A stretch of 64,000 bases of DNA from Stutzerimonas nitrititolerans (GCF_003696285.1 NZ_RFFL01000007.1:124001-188000); one strand, 5' to 3'. Numbered from the stretch's first letter, positions 1 to 7,964 are shown. A program made the numbers and translations. The notes: generated by a model from the sequence alone, not told the origin.

Positions 1-22
1 TTCGCCGTTTTCCACCCTACGG
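1..22. repeat. REP family A copy, cut by window edge
   Basis: The first bases match the right half of the palindrome found intact at 3001-3033 and 6976-7008 (ending GTTTTCCACCCTAC). The left half lies outside the window. Confidence 0.7.
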
Positions 23-104
23 TTCTACCAATGCAAATGTTGACAGGCGCCACCAAACGCCCCTTTCAGAAGAGTGAGCGCAATCGTTGCGTAAGGGGTT
101 GAGC

Positions 105-300
105 CGCATGGATGCGGCGAAAGGTTTAAAGGGCCCAGGATGGCCCTTTAAACCGACCCCTGAAGCGGCGATGCAGCGAACGAACCCGGAGCGAAGCGTA
201 GGGCCGGATGGCGGGGCACGCGTTTTTGGTTACTTTTGTCGCGACTGACAAAAGTGACCCGCCCAGCAGGGCGGAACCAATGTTTCGACCCACCTCGTAA
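105..300. repeat. intergenic element with two hairpins
   Basis: No gene is seen in 23-324. Positions 123-135 and 142-154 form a perfect 13-bp inverted repeat (GGTTTAAAGGGCC). Positions 228-240 and 247-259 form a second one (GGTTACTTTTGTC) with a single mismatch. The second hairpin is of a type I recall as common in Pseudomonas intergenic DNA. It may end transcription of the minus-strand LysR gene at 325, but there is no clear T-tract. Confidence 0.5.
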
Positions 301-324
301 AACAGCAGCGCCACAAACGCGCAA

Positions 325-1224
325 CTACAACTCACACAACCCACCCGGCACCCCCACCACCCAATCCCTCACAGCCTTAATCGTCGGATCATCCCGCCTC
401 CCCTCCGGATAAACGAGATGAAACGGCTTTCCCTGCATCACCGGCCCAAACGGCTGCACCAACCTCCCCTCCCTCAACTCATCCTCGATCAACTGCCGAC
501 TCATCAGCGCCACGCCTTGCCCACCGATGGCGGCTGAAATGGCGTGGGTCTCGTCGGAGAAAACCAGCCCGGCGCTGACGTCCAGGCCTGACACGTTGGC
601 CAGTTTCTGCCAGGCAGACCAATGAATCGGGGCGGACGTCGCGCCTTGGGCGCGGAAGTGGATCAGGGAGTGCTTGGGCAGCTCTGCCACATCATGCAAG
701 CCAAGCAGCGGGCTGCAGGTCGGGACGAAGGTGTTGTCGAACAGCTTCTCCGCCACCAGCCCTGGCCAGCGGCCGTCGCCATAGCGGACGGCGATATCGG
801 CCGTGACGCCATCCAGCGCTACCGGTTCGTGGGAGGTGTGAAAGCGCAGATCAATCTCCGGGTGAGAATCGCGCAGCATGCACACCCAGGGCACCAGCCA
901 GCGGACCGCTATCGCTGGTGTGGTGCTGAGCGTGATCGCCTGGCGGCAGGGCCCCGCACTGAGGCGGTCGACCGTTGTGGCGATGGAGTCGAACGCCGTT
1001 TCCAGCACCTGGTGCAGCTCACGGCCCTGATCGGTCAACTCCAGCTTGCGCGGCTTGCGCAGGAACAGCGCTACGCCGAGCGATTCTTCCAGCAAGCGAA
1101 TCTGGTGGCTGATGGCCGTGGCGGTGACGGAAAGCTCTTCCGCCGCCTGCTTGGCGCTCTCATGGCGGGCGGCCGCTTCGAAGGCGCGCAAGGCGGAAAG
1201 CGAGGGCAAGCGGCGGTTCGCCAT
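325..1224 (-). CDS. LysR-family transcriptional regulator (GcvA-like)
   Basis: A 299-residue LysR-type regulator of the usual length. It has an N-terminal winged helix-turn-helix (LSALRAFEAAARHESA, then AISHQIRLLEE, about residues 6-65) and a C-terminal substrate-binding domain. The start at 1224 (MANRRLPSLSALRAFEAA) is chosen because it fits the family; the frame is open 33 codons further upstream, but that stretch does not look like LysR sequence. It is divergent from the azoreductase gene at 1342 with a 117-bp shared promoter region, so it probably controls that gene. The inducer cannot be read from the sequence. Confidence 0.9.
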   Translation of the reverse strand: MANRRLPSLSALRAFEAAARHESAKQAAEELSVTATAISHQIRLLEESLGVALFLRKPRKLELTDQGRELHQVLETAFDSIATTVDRLSAGPCRQAITLSTTPAIAVRWLVPWVCMLRDSHPEIDLRFHTSHEPVALDGVTADIAVRYGDGRWPGLVAEKLFDNTFVPTCSPLLGLHDVAELPKHSLIHFRAQGATSAPIHWSAWQKLANVSGLDVSAGLVFSDETHAISAAIGGQGVALMSRQLIEDELREGRLVQPFGPVMQGKPFHLVYPEGRRDDPTIKAVRDWVVGVPGGLCEL

Positions 1225-1341
1225 GGCTGAGTTTTCCTCATCTGTACCCGGAAATAATGATCGTTTGTCGCTTACAGAGCCTAAACCTAGCCTGGGTCTA
1301 CCGCGAATGACAGATGAATTCATCTACAGAGGAGACCCACC

Positions 1342-2067
1342 ATGACGCACCTTCTGCACCTCGATGCCAGCGCCCGCCCCGGCCTTGCCGGCAAGGACGC
1401 CCACGGCTCCCACAGCCGCAATCTCAGCCAGCGTTTCGTCAGCCAATGGCTGTCCCGCAATACGCAGGACAGCGTGACCTATCGAGACATAGGCCAGAAC
1501 CCGCCCTCGTTCATCGACCATGACTGGATCGCCTCGGCCTTCACATCGGTAGAGCGCCGTGAGCCGTGGATGAGGAACGCGCTGGCGGAAAGCGACCAAC
1601 TGGTGGATGAGCTGATAGCAGCCGATGTGCTGGTAATCGGGACGCCGCTATACAACTTCAGCATGCCCGCGGCGCTCAAGGCCTGGATCGATCAGGTCGT
1701 GCGTCTGGGCCGGACGGTTGAGGTCGACGAATCCAAACCAATCGATCCCTACGTCCCCTTGCTCGCAGAGCGGCCACGGCATGCGGTCATCCTCACCGCC
1801 AGGGGCGGCGTAGGCTTTGGCGCCGGTGGGGAGATGGCACATATGAACCATCTGGAATCCAGCCTGGCGACAGCGCTTGAGTTTATCGGGATCACTCGCA
1901 TCCACCAGATCGCGATCGAAGGCCAGGAAGTCGGTGGCGAACTGTTGGCTGCCTCGGTGGCCCAGGCGCAACGTCGGGTTGATGTCCTGGTGGCAGAGCT
2001 TCAGGCGGAACTTGAGCGCACCGCTCCGGCCTTGGCTCACCAGACGCAGGCCGAGCTCATTTGCTAG
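1342..2067 (+). CDS. azoR: FMN-dependent NADH azoreductase / NAD(P)H quinone reductase family
   Basis: A 241-residue flavodoxin-fold protein. The N-terminal phosphate-binding segment (LHLDASARPG, then SHSRNLS) and the motif GTPLYNFSMPAALKAWIDQV are typical of AzoR. Such enzymes reduce azo dyes and quinones in the cytoplasm using NAD(P)H and bound FMN. It is about 40 residues longer than E. coli AzoR, the extra being mainly a charged C-terminal tail. A good ribosome site (AGAGGAG) precedes the ATG. Divergence from the LysR gene suggests LysR-controlled induction by quinones or electrophiles, which is inference. Confidence 0.88.
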   Translation: MTHLLHLDASARPGLAGKDAHGSHSRNLSQRFVSQWLSRNTQDSVTYRDIGQNPPSFIDHDWIASAFTSVERREPWMRNALAESDQLVDELIAADVLVIGTPLYNFSMPAALKAWIDQVVRLGRTVEVDESKPIDPYVPLLAERPRHAVILTARGGVGFGAGGEMAHMNHLESSLATALEFIGITRIHQIAIEGQEVGGELLAASVAQAQRRVDVLVAELQAELERTAPALAHQTQAELIC

Positions 2068-2160
2068 TAGCGATCATCGATCGTTACGCAGCGTTGATGC
2101 CCAGCGCTCCTCGCTACCGGATGGTCTGGAACACTTGCTTGCGCAGAGCACCGCGAATTG

Positions 2161-2212
2161 GCTCCCACGCAGGAGGAGCATGGGAGCCATCAGCCGCTCC
2201 GGCGTGGGAACC
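2161..2212. repeat. REP family B pair
   Basis: Two inverted half-palindromes, GCTCCCACGCAGG...CATGGGAGC and CTCCGGCGTGGGAACC, of the same type as those around the second RAYT gene at 22411. Confidence 0.6.
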
Positions 2213-2257
2213 ATCAGTATCGCTCCCCCCCGAGCGTCTTGTTCCTGGGCTCGTAGC

Positions 2258-2286
2258 TTGACCACCTCCCACACGCCCCCTACCCT
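2258..2286 (+). promoter_or_regulatory. predicted sigma-70 promoter of the BRO-N leader
   Basis: TTGACC at 2258-2263, a 17-nt spacer and TACCCT at 2281-2286. Transcription would start near 2293, just ahead of segment A of the RNA leader. Confidence 0.55.
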
Positions 2287-2292
2287 AGCCGC

Positions 2293-2518
2293 TGGCGCCT
2301 AAGAAACGCCTCACACAGCGGCCTGCCCGCTTCCGACATCGCGGCTTTTTTGTGCCTACGGCCCGCCCGTGCGCGCAAGAAAAACACCTCTGCGACGTCG
2401 GGAGTGGGCTAATACAAGACCCGAAAGGGAAATACGTCCGGCCCTCTGTGTGGGGTTTCTTAGCTCCCGGCACCAGCCAGCCCTAAGAAAGCTGACCAAT
2501 CACACAGAGGTAAAGGAA
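2293..2518 (+). ncRNA. P4 CI / C4-type immunity RNA leader
   Basis: Three segments compete for pairing. Segment A (2298-2323, CTAAGAAACGCCTCACACAG) and segment C (2482-2510, CTAAGAAA...CACACAGAGG) are both complementary to segment B (2440-2463, CTCTGTGTGGGGTTTCTTAG). Segment C contains the GAGG ribosome site of the BRO-N gene at 2519, so B:C pairing would hide it and A:B pairing would free it. Phage P4 has the same arrangement (seqA, seqB in the CI RNA, seqC), and the related C4 RNA of P1/P7 controls an antirepressor. B lies between short CCGG arms (2438-2441 and 2467-2470), as expected if it is shown in a loop of a processed antisense RNA. The family name is my inference; the complementarity is seen directly. 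Confidence 0.68.
2325..2351 (+). terminator. possible attenuator in the immunity leader
   Basis: A weak GC stem (GCCCGC with GCGGC, one bulge) is followed by six T (2346-2351). It lies between segments A and B, where P4-type immunity systems terminate transcription early. Confidence 0.35.
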
Positions 2519-2929
2519 ATGCCTACCACTCATACCCTTCATTTCGAAGGCAAGCCTGTTCGCATCCATCATTTCGTCGACGGCCAGCTCTGGTTCAACG
2601 GCCGCGACCTCGCGCTGTTTCTGGGTTATGCGGACGTCATCGAGGCGCTGCATCGTCACTGCAATCAACAGGGCCTGAACTTCGGCAGCGGGACGCGCCC
2701 GTTACGCCTGATCGACCTGGGCAACGTGTACCGTCTGATCGTCAACAGCCCAACCGCCCAGGCGGAACGCTTCGAGAGCTGGCTACGCCAGGATTGCTTG
2801 CCGCACTTCGTCGATTTCGCGCGGCCATCGCAGAGCGACGGGCCGAAGCTGGAAAAACGCTACGTGGAAGTGTTGTGGTGGCAAGGCAAGCATTGGATAA
2901 GCCTGAGCGACCACGACGACGGAGCCTGA
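2519..2929 (+). CDS. BRO-N domain protein (phage antirepressor-like)
   Basis: A 136-residue protein whose first 100 residues look like a BRO-N domain: HFVDGQLWFNGRDLALFLGY, ADVIEALHRHC, then FESWLRQDCLPHF. The domain is common in phage antirepressors and binds DNA or repressors. It lacks the C-terminal ANT/KilA-C half, so it is a single-domain form. The start at 2519 follows the site GAGGTAAAGGAA; the frame is open upstream but that part is the RNA leader. A paralogue with the same start context lies at 15616. The P4/C4-like leader supports a phage origin, although no other phage gene is nearby. Confidence 0.8.
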   Translation: MPTTHTLHFEGKPVRIHHFVDGQLWFNGRDLALFLGYADVIEALHRHCNQQGLNFGSGTRPLRLIDLGNVYRLIVNSPTAQAERFESWLRQDCLPHFVDFARPSQSDGPKLEKRYVEVLWWQGKHWISLSDHDDGA

Positions 2930-3000
2930 GCCCACATTTAGTTCGGTATTCAGCAGGTGTCGGGGCAGAGACTTGTCTGATCAGAGAGCCTGGAAGGGAC

Positions 3001-3033
3001 GCGTGGAAAAGGCTTCGCCGTTTTCCACCCTAC
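3001..3033. repeat. REP family A copy
   Basis: A palindrome with arms GTGGAAAA and TTTTCCAC and the tail CCTAC. It is upstream of the RAYT at 3144 and probably a substrate of that transposase. Confidence 0.8.
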
Positions 3034-3070
3034 ATGCGGATGCGTTGACGGAATCAGGGGTGTGCATGAC

Positions 3071-3107
3071 GTAGGGTGGATAGCGCTTTGCTTATCCACC
3101 GATACGC
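3071..3107. repeat. REP family A copy, inverted
   Basis: GTAGGGTGGATA...TATCCACC, the reverse orientation of the copy at 3001-3033. The two form a REP pair (REPIN/BIME) directly upstream of the RAYT gene. Confidence 0.75.
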
Positions 3108-3143
3108 ATCAACCGACCACGCCACGCTCAAGGATGAGCCGCC

Positions 3144-3665
3144 ATGTCTCGATACCGCCGCGCACGGGTGCCGGGTGCAACCTATTTCTTCACGGTCAAT
3201 CTGCTGAACCGCAGAAGCGATCTGCTTGTGCGCCATATCGATCTGCTGCGCGATACGGTACGTGCCACCCTGGCGCGCCATCCCTTTCATATCGACGCCT
3301 GGGTCGTGCTGCCCGACCACATGCATTGCGTCTGGACGTTACCGGCCGGTGACGCCGATTTCGCTCTGCGCTGGAAGGTGATCAAGTTCGGTTTCGCCAA
3401 AAGGTTGCCGAAAACCGAGGTGCTGACGGCGACCCAACACGTCCGCGGTGAGCGAGGTATCTGGCAACGGCGCTATTGGGAGCACCTGATTCAGGACGAA
3501 CGCGATTACCGGCATCACGTCGACTATGTGCATCTGAATCCACGGAAGCACGGCTTGGTGGACCGCGTTGCCGATTGGCCTTATTCCAGTTTCCATCGAG
3601 CCGTCAGGGCTGGTTTCTATTCCGGGGATTGGTGCGGCGACGACAGTACCGGACAGGATGCGTAG
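3144..3665 (+). CDS. REP-associated tyrosine transposase (RAYT), copy 1
   Basis: A 173-residue Y1/HUH transposase of the usual RAYT length. The metal-binding HxH is at residues 59-61 (LPDHMHCVW), and the catalytic Tyr is in the C-terminal block YVHLNPRKHGLV or the WPYSSFH segment. RAYTs cut and join single-stranded REP DNA and are usually immobile single-copy genes kept by the host. It is bordered by REP family A copies at 3001, 3071 and 3681, and other copies occur at 6200, 6976, 13740, 60201, 60288 and 61174. It differs strongly from copy 2 at 22411, which sits among another REP family. Confidence 0.9.
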   Translation: MSRYRRARVPGATYFFTVNLLNRRSDLLVRHIDLLRDTVRATLARHPFHIDAWVVLPDHMHCVWTLPAGDADFALRWKVIKFGFAKRLPKTEVLTATQHVRGERGIWQRRYWEHLIQDERDYRHHVDYVHLNPRKHGLVDRVADWPYSSFHRAVRAGFYSGDWCGDDSTGQDA

Positions 3666-3680
3666 GTGATGCTGAGCAAC

Positions 3681-3712
3681 GCGTGGAAAAGGCTTCGCCG
3701 TTTTCACCCTAC
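3681..3712. repeat. REP family A copy
   Basis: GCGTGGAAAAGGCTTCGCCG and the right arm TTTTCACCCTAC lie just after the RAYT stop codon. The rest of 3713-3920 shows no gene or clear motif. Confidence 0.75.
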
Positions 3713-3920
3713 GAGACGACGGGCATGATCGCGCCTTGCGCTACCACAGCAAAGCGTGTGAAATCGCGCATCAGCGCCTGAACACCCGCAAGTGCCGAGT
3801 ATCCTACCGACGACCGCAGCCTTGCCGGGCTCAGGAATTGCTCAAAACAGTCACTGGCTTCAGCCAACCCGGCAACAGCCATCAACGGAAGGCCCACAAG
3901 GCCTACGATAAGGACTCCTC

Positions 3921-4397
3921 ATGACCTCGCCCAAACTGCCTCTGATCGCCCTTCTCTGCACCCTGCCGCTGGCAGCCTGCGCCGCCACGCCCGAAGCGCT
4001 CAAGCCCTACCCCACCGCCGCCGAGGGCTACCAGCGCCACGTGATCGACCTGCCGCCCCAGGCCAACGAAGCCGGGCACAAGGTGGAAATCATTGCCGGC
4101 AAGACTCTGGAAGTGGACTGCAACCACCAGCGCCTCGGTGGCCAATGGCAGGAAAAGACCGTGCAAGGCTGGGGCTATACCTATTACGAACTGGGCCAGG
4201 TCGGCCCGGCCGTCAGCACCCTGATGGCCTGCCCCGATGACAGCCGCAAGCAGGCCTTCGTGCACGTGGGCGGCGAGCCTCAACTGGTGCGCTACAACAG
4301 CAAGCTGCCACTGGTGATCTACGCGCCCGCCGACATGGAAGTGCGCTACCGCATCTGGTCCGCGGCGCAAGACGCCACCCCCGCCCCACGCCAGTGA
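3921..4397 (+). CDS. eco: ecotin-family serine protease inhibitor, possible lipoprotein form
   Basis: A 158-residue ecotin. The family core is clear: KVEIIAGKTLEVDCNHQRLGG, VQGWGYTYYELGQV and VRYNSKLPLVIYAP. The disulphide pair is C67 and C104. In the reactive loop STLMACPD the P1 position is Leu101, where E. coli has Met. Ecotin dimers block trypsin-like and elastase-like proteases in the periplasm and protect against host or predator proteases. The signal peptide ends in LAAC (Cys20), which fits a lipobox, so this form may be membrane-anchored. A ribosome site AAGGACTCCTC precedes the ATG. Confidence 0.92.
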   Translation: MTSPKLPLIALLCTLPLAACAATPEALKPYPTAAEGYQRHVIDLPPQANEAGHKVEIIAGKTLEVDCNHQRLGGQWQEKTVQGWGYTYYELGQVGPAVSTLMACPDDSRKQAFVHVGGEPQLVRYNSKLPLVIYAPADMEVRYRIWSAAQDATPAPRQ

Positions 4398-4408
4398 GCG
4401 ACTGACAG

Positions 4409-4545
4409 CGATCGTTCCCGCGCTCCGCGTGGGAACGCTGCCCTCGACGCTCCACGTCGCGCACTGGTAACAACGCGCCGCCTACCGTGCAGCGACGCAG
4501 AGCGTCAGGTGGTTTGCTCCCACGCAGGAGCGTGAGAGCCATCAG
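4409..4545. repeat. REP family B cluster
   Basis: Two palindromic units, GTTCCCGCGCTCCGCGTGGG at 4413 and GCTCCCACGCAGGAG...GAGAGCC near 4516-4540, with degenerate sequence between. It fills the gap between ecotin and the GNAT gene. Confidence 0.6.
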
Positions 4546-4626
4546 TCAGCCATCGGTCATCTCTCCCCGCTCGGCGCATGGCGCCCGATACAATGCTGCC
4601 TTTTCCGAGCCACCCGGAGCCATCAC

Positions 4627-5322
4627 ATGTTCACCCTCACCCACCTGGACACCCCGCCGCCCGAGTCGATGAAAAGCCAGGTGCTGCAGATGGTGGTGGA
4701 CTACCTCGGCGATATCAGCGCGGTTTCGCTGACATCCGGCAACCCGCTGTACCCGCTGTATCAGTACGTGGTGGGGTTCGAGGTGCATCGCTACCTCGAC
4801 AGCATGGATGGCGCGCAGGCAGGCAAGCCCGAACTGATCATGGCACTGGATGGCGACGACCCGGTTCGCCTGCTCGGCTTCGCGCTGTACCTGCCGTATG
4901 TCGATGATCCCGACGCCTGCTCGCTGGTCTATCTGGCAGTGCAGGAAAGTCATCGTCGGCAAGGCATCGGTCGGGCCATGGTCGAAGAGATGGTGGCGCG
5001 TTACCCCCACGCGGAAGTGGCCTGCGTAGCCGGCAAGGTGCCGTACTTCGAAGCCCTGGGTTTCCTGCCGCTGGCGGCTCGTGGCCCCCAGGTGGTGATG
5101 AATACCCGCAGCCAGGCCTCGAACGGCATGCTGGCGGTTCAGGACCTGGAGCCGATCTTCCACTCCAAGGAAGTCCGGCAGATTCACGGCTACCTCGTGA
5201 AACAACACGGCGAAAAAGCCATGAGCGACGCGGAGAAAGAGCGCGATCGCCTGCTCGACCAACTGGCCCGACAGGCACTGCACCTCACCGAGACCTATGC
5301 GGTAGCCAAGCATTTGCATTGA
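4627..5322 (+). CDS. GNAT-family N-acetyltransferase
   Basis: A 231-residue protein with a GNAT core at about residues 60-150. The acetyl-CoA loop is ESHRRQGIGRAMVEEM and the later strand/helix is KVPYFEALGFLPL. The N-terminal 50 residues and a charged C-terminal tail of about 60 residues (MSDAEKERDRLLDQLARQAL) lie outside the domain. The acceptor is unknown and no operon partner is adjacent. Confidence 0.82.
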   Translation: MFTLTHLDTPPPESMKSQVLQMVVDYLGDISAVSLTSGNPLYPLYQYVVGFEVHRYLDSMDGAQAGKPELIMALDGDDPVRLLGFALYLPYVDDPDACSLVYLAVQESHRRQGIGRAMVEEMVARYPHAEVACVAGKVPYFEALGFLPLAARGPQVVMNTRSQASNGMLAVQDLEPIFHSKEVRQIHGYLVKQHGEKAMSDAEKERDRLLDQLARQALHLTETYAVAKHLH

Positions 5323-5394
5323 TCGCCCGACGGACGGGCACCAACGAACCCTGCTGCGTATTTTCCGACGCCTCGGCAGCTGAAGCCGCGCGGA

Positions 5395-6138
5395 TCAGAT
5401 CTTCACACAGACAAACAGCGCATTCCCCGACGTTTCGTTCCAAGGAACGATCTTCCCGTAGTCGTGCTCGAGCACATGCACTTCGAAGTACGGCTCCAAC
5501 AGCCCAATCAGTTCGCCAAAACCCACCGCGACCATGGGATGCTCGTCGTGCCATACCTGGGTCTGCTCCGCGCTCGCCTTTTCAATACTGAGCCTCAGCG
5601 ACTGCCTCTCGCCGACGCCGCAATAATTCCAGCCGGAGCTGAAGGTGAATCGGCTGCCTTCATGCCGGGCGGTATGTTTCACGAATAGATCGTTGTCGAT
5701 CTTGTGCTTGTCGACGGCGTTGAAGCAGAAGACACCCTGCGTTTCGAGCGCGCCATGCACGCTGGCGATGCAGGTCTTCAGCCGCTCGATCCCGGTGCTG
5801 TAGTGGATGGAGTACAGGAAGCAGCTAATCAGGTCCACCGGCTCGCTCAACCTGAACTCGCACATATCCTGCAGGGAAAAGCGCGCTTCGGGGCAGCGAA
5901 TGGCCGCTCTGTCCAGCATGGGCTGGTTGATGTCGAGCCCGGCGCTGTCATAGCCGTTATCGATGAAATGACGAACATGCGGCCCAGTTCCACAGGCCAG
6001 GTCGAGATGCCTGGAGCCACCGTTACCGAAAAGCTGCTGCAGCCGATGAACGCAGTGGCTCTGCGCCTGATAGTCGATATCGGCGCACATCAGGTCGTAA
6101 TAACCGGACAGGTCGGTATAGAGGGCATTGACGGACAT
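5395..6138 (-). CDS. class I SAM-dependent methyltransferase
   Basis: A 247-residue Rossmann-fold methyltransferase. The SAM motif I is HLDLACGTGPHVRHF (about residues 43-57), motif II is GLDINQPML, and LISCFLYSIHY corresponds to motif IV. The C-terminal part is of the type seen in small-molecule methyltransferases. It is convergent with the GNAT gene and divergent from the PD-(D/E)XK-like gene. The substrate cannot be inferred. Confidence 0.83.
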   Translation of the reverse strand: MSVNALYTDLSGYYDLMCADIDYQAQSHCVHRLQQLFGNGGSRHLDLACGTGPHVRHFIDNGYDSAGLDINQPMLDRAAIRCPEARFSLQDMCEFRLSEPVDLISCFLYSIHYSTGIERLKTCIASVHGALETQGVFCFNAVDKHKIDNDLFVKHTARHEGSRFTFSSGWNYCGVGERQSLRLSIEKASAEQTQVWHDEHPMVAVGFGELIGLLEPYFEVHVLEHDYGKIVPWNETSGNALFVCVKI

Positions 6139-6199
6139 GGTGACCTGACGATTAAGCGGGGCTGTTGAGGCGGCGCATCATAAGCGAGTCCGAGGCAAG

Positions 6200-6234
6200 G
6201 CGTGGAGAAGGCTTCGCCGTTTTCTTCTCCCACG
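6200..6234. repeat. REP family A copy, diverged
   Basis: GCGTGGAGAAGGCTTCGCCG with right arm TTTTCTTCTCCCACG. Compensating changes in both arms keep the hairpin. Confidence 0.65.
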
Positions 6235-6318
6235 ATGCGACGGGACGCGGGAGAATGACGACCGTTACGCCGCTACCCGCCATACTTCATCCCTGACCGC
6301 TCGAGAAAAGGATCTTCC

Positions 6319-6954
6319 ATGCCCGGCATCAGCCATGTCGCCCACACCTTCCTGGCGTTCCTCACCGACCTGAAGTTGCGCCGAGCGCCGTCGTTGTCCG
6401 AGCTTTCCCGGTTGCGCAACGGCTTCGAGGGCTGGCTGAAGATCGAGCTGTATCTCTGGCTGATCGAGCGCTACGGGTTGCGGGCCGGTGATGATGTCGG
6501 GGTGGAGTACAAGGTCTGGCTCGATCAGCGGCGCGGTCAGATGGACCGGGCGACCAAGCAGTGCGACCTGTGGGTACGCGATGCCGAGGCGCCTGGCTAC
6601 TACCACTACATCGAACTGAAGGTCCCGTTCGCCAATTACAACCAGGGCAAGTTGTTCCTCAGCGCCTCGGATGATTTCTGGTACATGTCTCGCCTTCTGG
6701 CAGGCGACCAATCTGCCGCGACGGGAAGTGCAATCCTGTTGGGTGCAGGTTTCGATGAACATGCCTGGCGGCGGGCCATCGACGAGGCGGTCGCCTATGC
6801 GGGCAACGATCCGGCCCAGGTCCAGCTCGAAGTGAACACGCTGACGCTGGATGCGGCGCCGCCCCTGCAATGGGCGGTAATGACGAAGGTCTATCCGAGC
6901 CGCAGCGTATCCGTGGTGTCGAGTGCCGGGGCAGCGCCGCTCCCGGTCAGTTGA
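6319..6954 (+). CDS. hypothetical protein with PD-(D/E)XK nuclease-like signature
   Basis: A 211-residue protein that I do not recognise as a named family. Asp83 in KQCDLWV and Glu99-x-Lys101 in HYIELKVPF are spaced like the D...ExK core of restriction-endonuclease folds. Helices with Glu38 and Glu43 (FEGWLKIEL) could give the fourth acidic residue. The C-terminus is low in motifs. It is bordered by REP family A on both sides (6200, 6976) and stands alone, so a link to DNA cleavage or defence is only a suggestion. Confidence 0.6.
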   Translation: MPGISHVAHTFLAFLTDLKLRRAPSLSELSRLRNGFEGWLKIELYLWLIERYGLRAGDDVGVEYKVWLDQRRGQMDRATKQCDLWVRDAEAPGYYHYIELKVPFANYNQGKLFLSASDDFWYMSRLLAGDQSAATGSAILLGAGFDEHAWRRAIDEAVAYAGNDPAQVQLEVNTLTLDAAPPLQWAVMTKVYPSRSVSVVSSAGAAPLPVS

Positions 6955-6975
6955 GCGGAGCAACCTGGAAGCGAC

Positions 6976-7009
6976 GCGTGGAAAAGGCTTTGCCGTTTTC
7001 CACCCTACG
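6976..7009. repeat. REP family A copy
   Basis: GCGTGGAAAAGGCTTTGCCG followed by TTTTCCACCCTACG, nearly identical to the copy at 3001. It separates the convergent genes ending at 6954 and 7018. Confidence 0.8.
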
Positions 7010-7017
7010 GTTTTCGC

Positions 7018-7755
7018 TCATGAAATATCGATTTGGTAGCGGAAGCCCTCGGCGGCGGCGCGGGACAGGCGGTATTCCAGCGGGAAGCGGTCGTAGCCCA
7101 GGGCGGTGCGCTCGATGCTGACCACCGGCGCGCCCTCGTCGATCGCGAGGATGCTGGCCATGGCGTTGTCGGCGGCGCCGACGGTGAGGGTTTCCCTGGC
7201 CGAGGCGATGCACTGGCCGCACTGTTTCTCGTAGAACGGATAGAGCAGCTCGCCGAAGTCCTCGGTGTCGATATCCAGCAACGCGCCGAAGCGCGTGGCG
7301 GGCAGCCAGATTTCCTCGTGGAACAGGGTGCGGCCTTCGACCGTGCGCAGGCGCTCCAGGTGGATGACCTGCTCGCCGGCGTTCAGCTCCAGCGCCGCGG
7401 CCACCGTCGGCGACGGCTCCTGCACCGTCCTGGCGAGAATTCGGCTGGCGGGGATCTCACGGCCGCCGCTGGCATTCACCTGGCGAAAGAAGCGCGCCAG
7501 CGAGGCGTCGAAGTTGGGCCGGCGCACGAAGGTGCCGCGACCCTGGCTGCGCAGCAGCAAGCCTTCGTTGACCAGCGTATCCACGGCCTTGCGCACCGTG
7601 CCGATGGCCACGCCATAAAGCCTGGTCAGTTCCGCTTCGGTGGGAATGGGCGCGCCGGGCGTCCACTCGCCGGCCGCGATCTTGGCCAGCATTTCTTCCC
7701 GCAGGCGCTGATAGAGCGGCAGGCGCTCGTCGAATCCGAGTGTCGGGGCGTTCAT
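7018..7755 (-). CDS. GntR-family regulator, HutC subfamily (UTRA domain)
   Basis: A 245-residue regulator. The winged helix is at residues 10-75 (LPLYQRLREEMLAKIAAGEW, then TRLYGVAIGTVRKAVDTL) and a UTRA effector domain follows. The start at 7755 fits the family; the open frame further upstream covers the promoter region. It is divergent from the amidohydrolase-transporter-chemoreceptor genes, and the 209-bp gap holds AT-rich palindromes overlapping a strong promoter (7806-7854). It is probably the repressor of that unit, released by the substrate or a product. Confidence 0.9.
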   Translation of the reverse strand: MNAPTLGFDERLPLYQRLREEMLAKIAAGEWTPGAPIPTEAELTRLYGVAIGTVRKAVDTLVNEGLLLRSQGRGTFVRRPNFDASLARFFRQVNASGGREIPASRILARTVQEPSPTVAAALELNAGEQVIHLERLRTVEGRTLFHEEIWLPATRFGALLDIDTEDFGELLYPFYEKQCGQCIASARETLTVGAADNAMASILAIDEGAPVVSIERTALGYDRFPLEYRLSRAAAEGFRYQIDIS

Positions 7756-7805
7756 GTCGATCCGTTCGTTTGCAAAGCGGAGCCACTTTAACACCGACCC
7801 ATCGA

Positions 7806-7854
7806 TTGACAGATATCCTTCTCCGAATATATGGTCATCCATTCATATATATGA
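7806..7854 (+). promoter_or_regulatory. promoter overlapped by probable GntR operator
   Basis: TTGACA (7806-7811), a 16-nt spacer and TATATG (7828-7833) make a near-ideal sigma-70 promoter for the gene at 7965. ATATATG at 7827-7833 is repeated inverted as CATATAT at 7844-7850, and TCATATATATGA at 7843-7854 is a perfect palindrome. A repressor bound here would cover the -10 box. Confidence 0.62.
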
Positions 7855-7964
7855 CTACATGTCAGTACAAAAGTGGCAGCGAGCCTTGGCTTCGCATTCC
7901 GGCCCGAGGCGATCAATGCCGAACGGCGGCTTGCCACGACAACAATCGACCAGGGTTATCGCTT

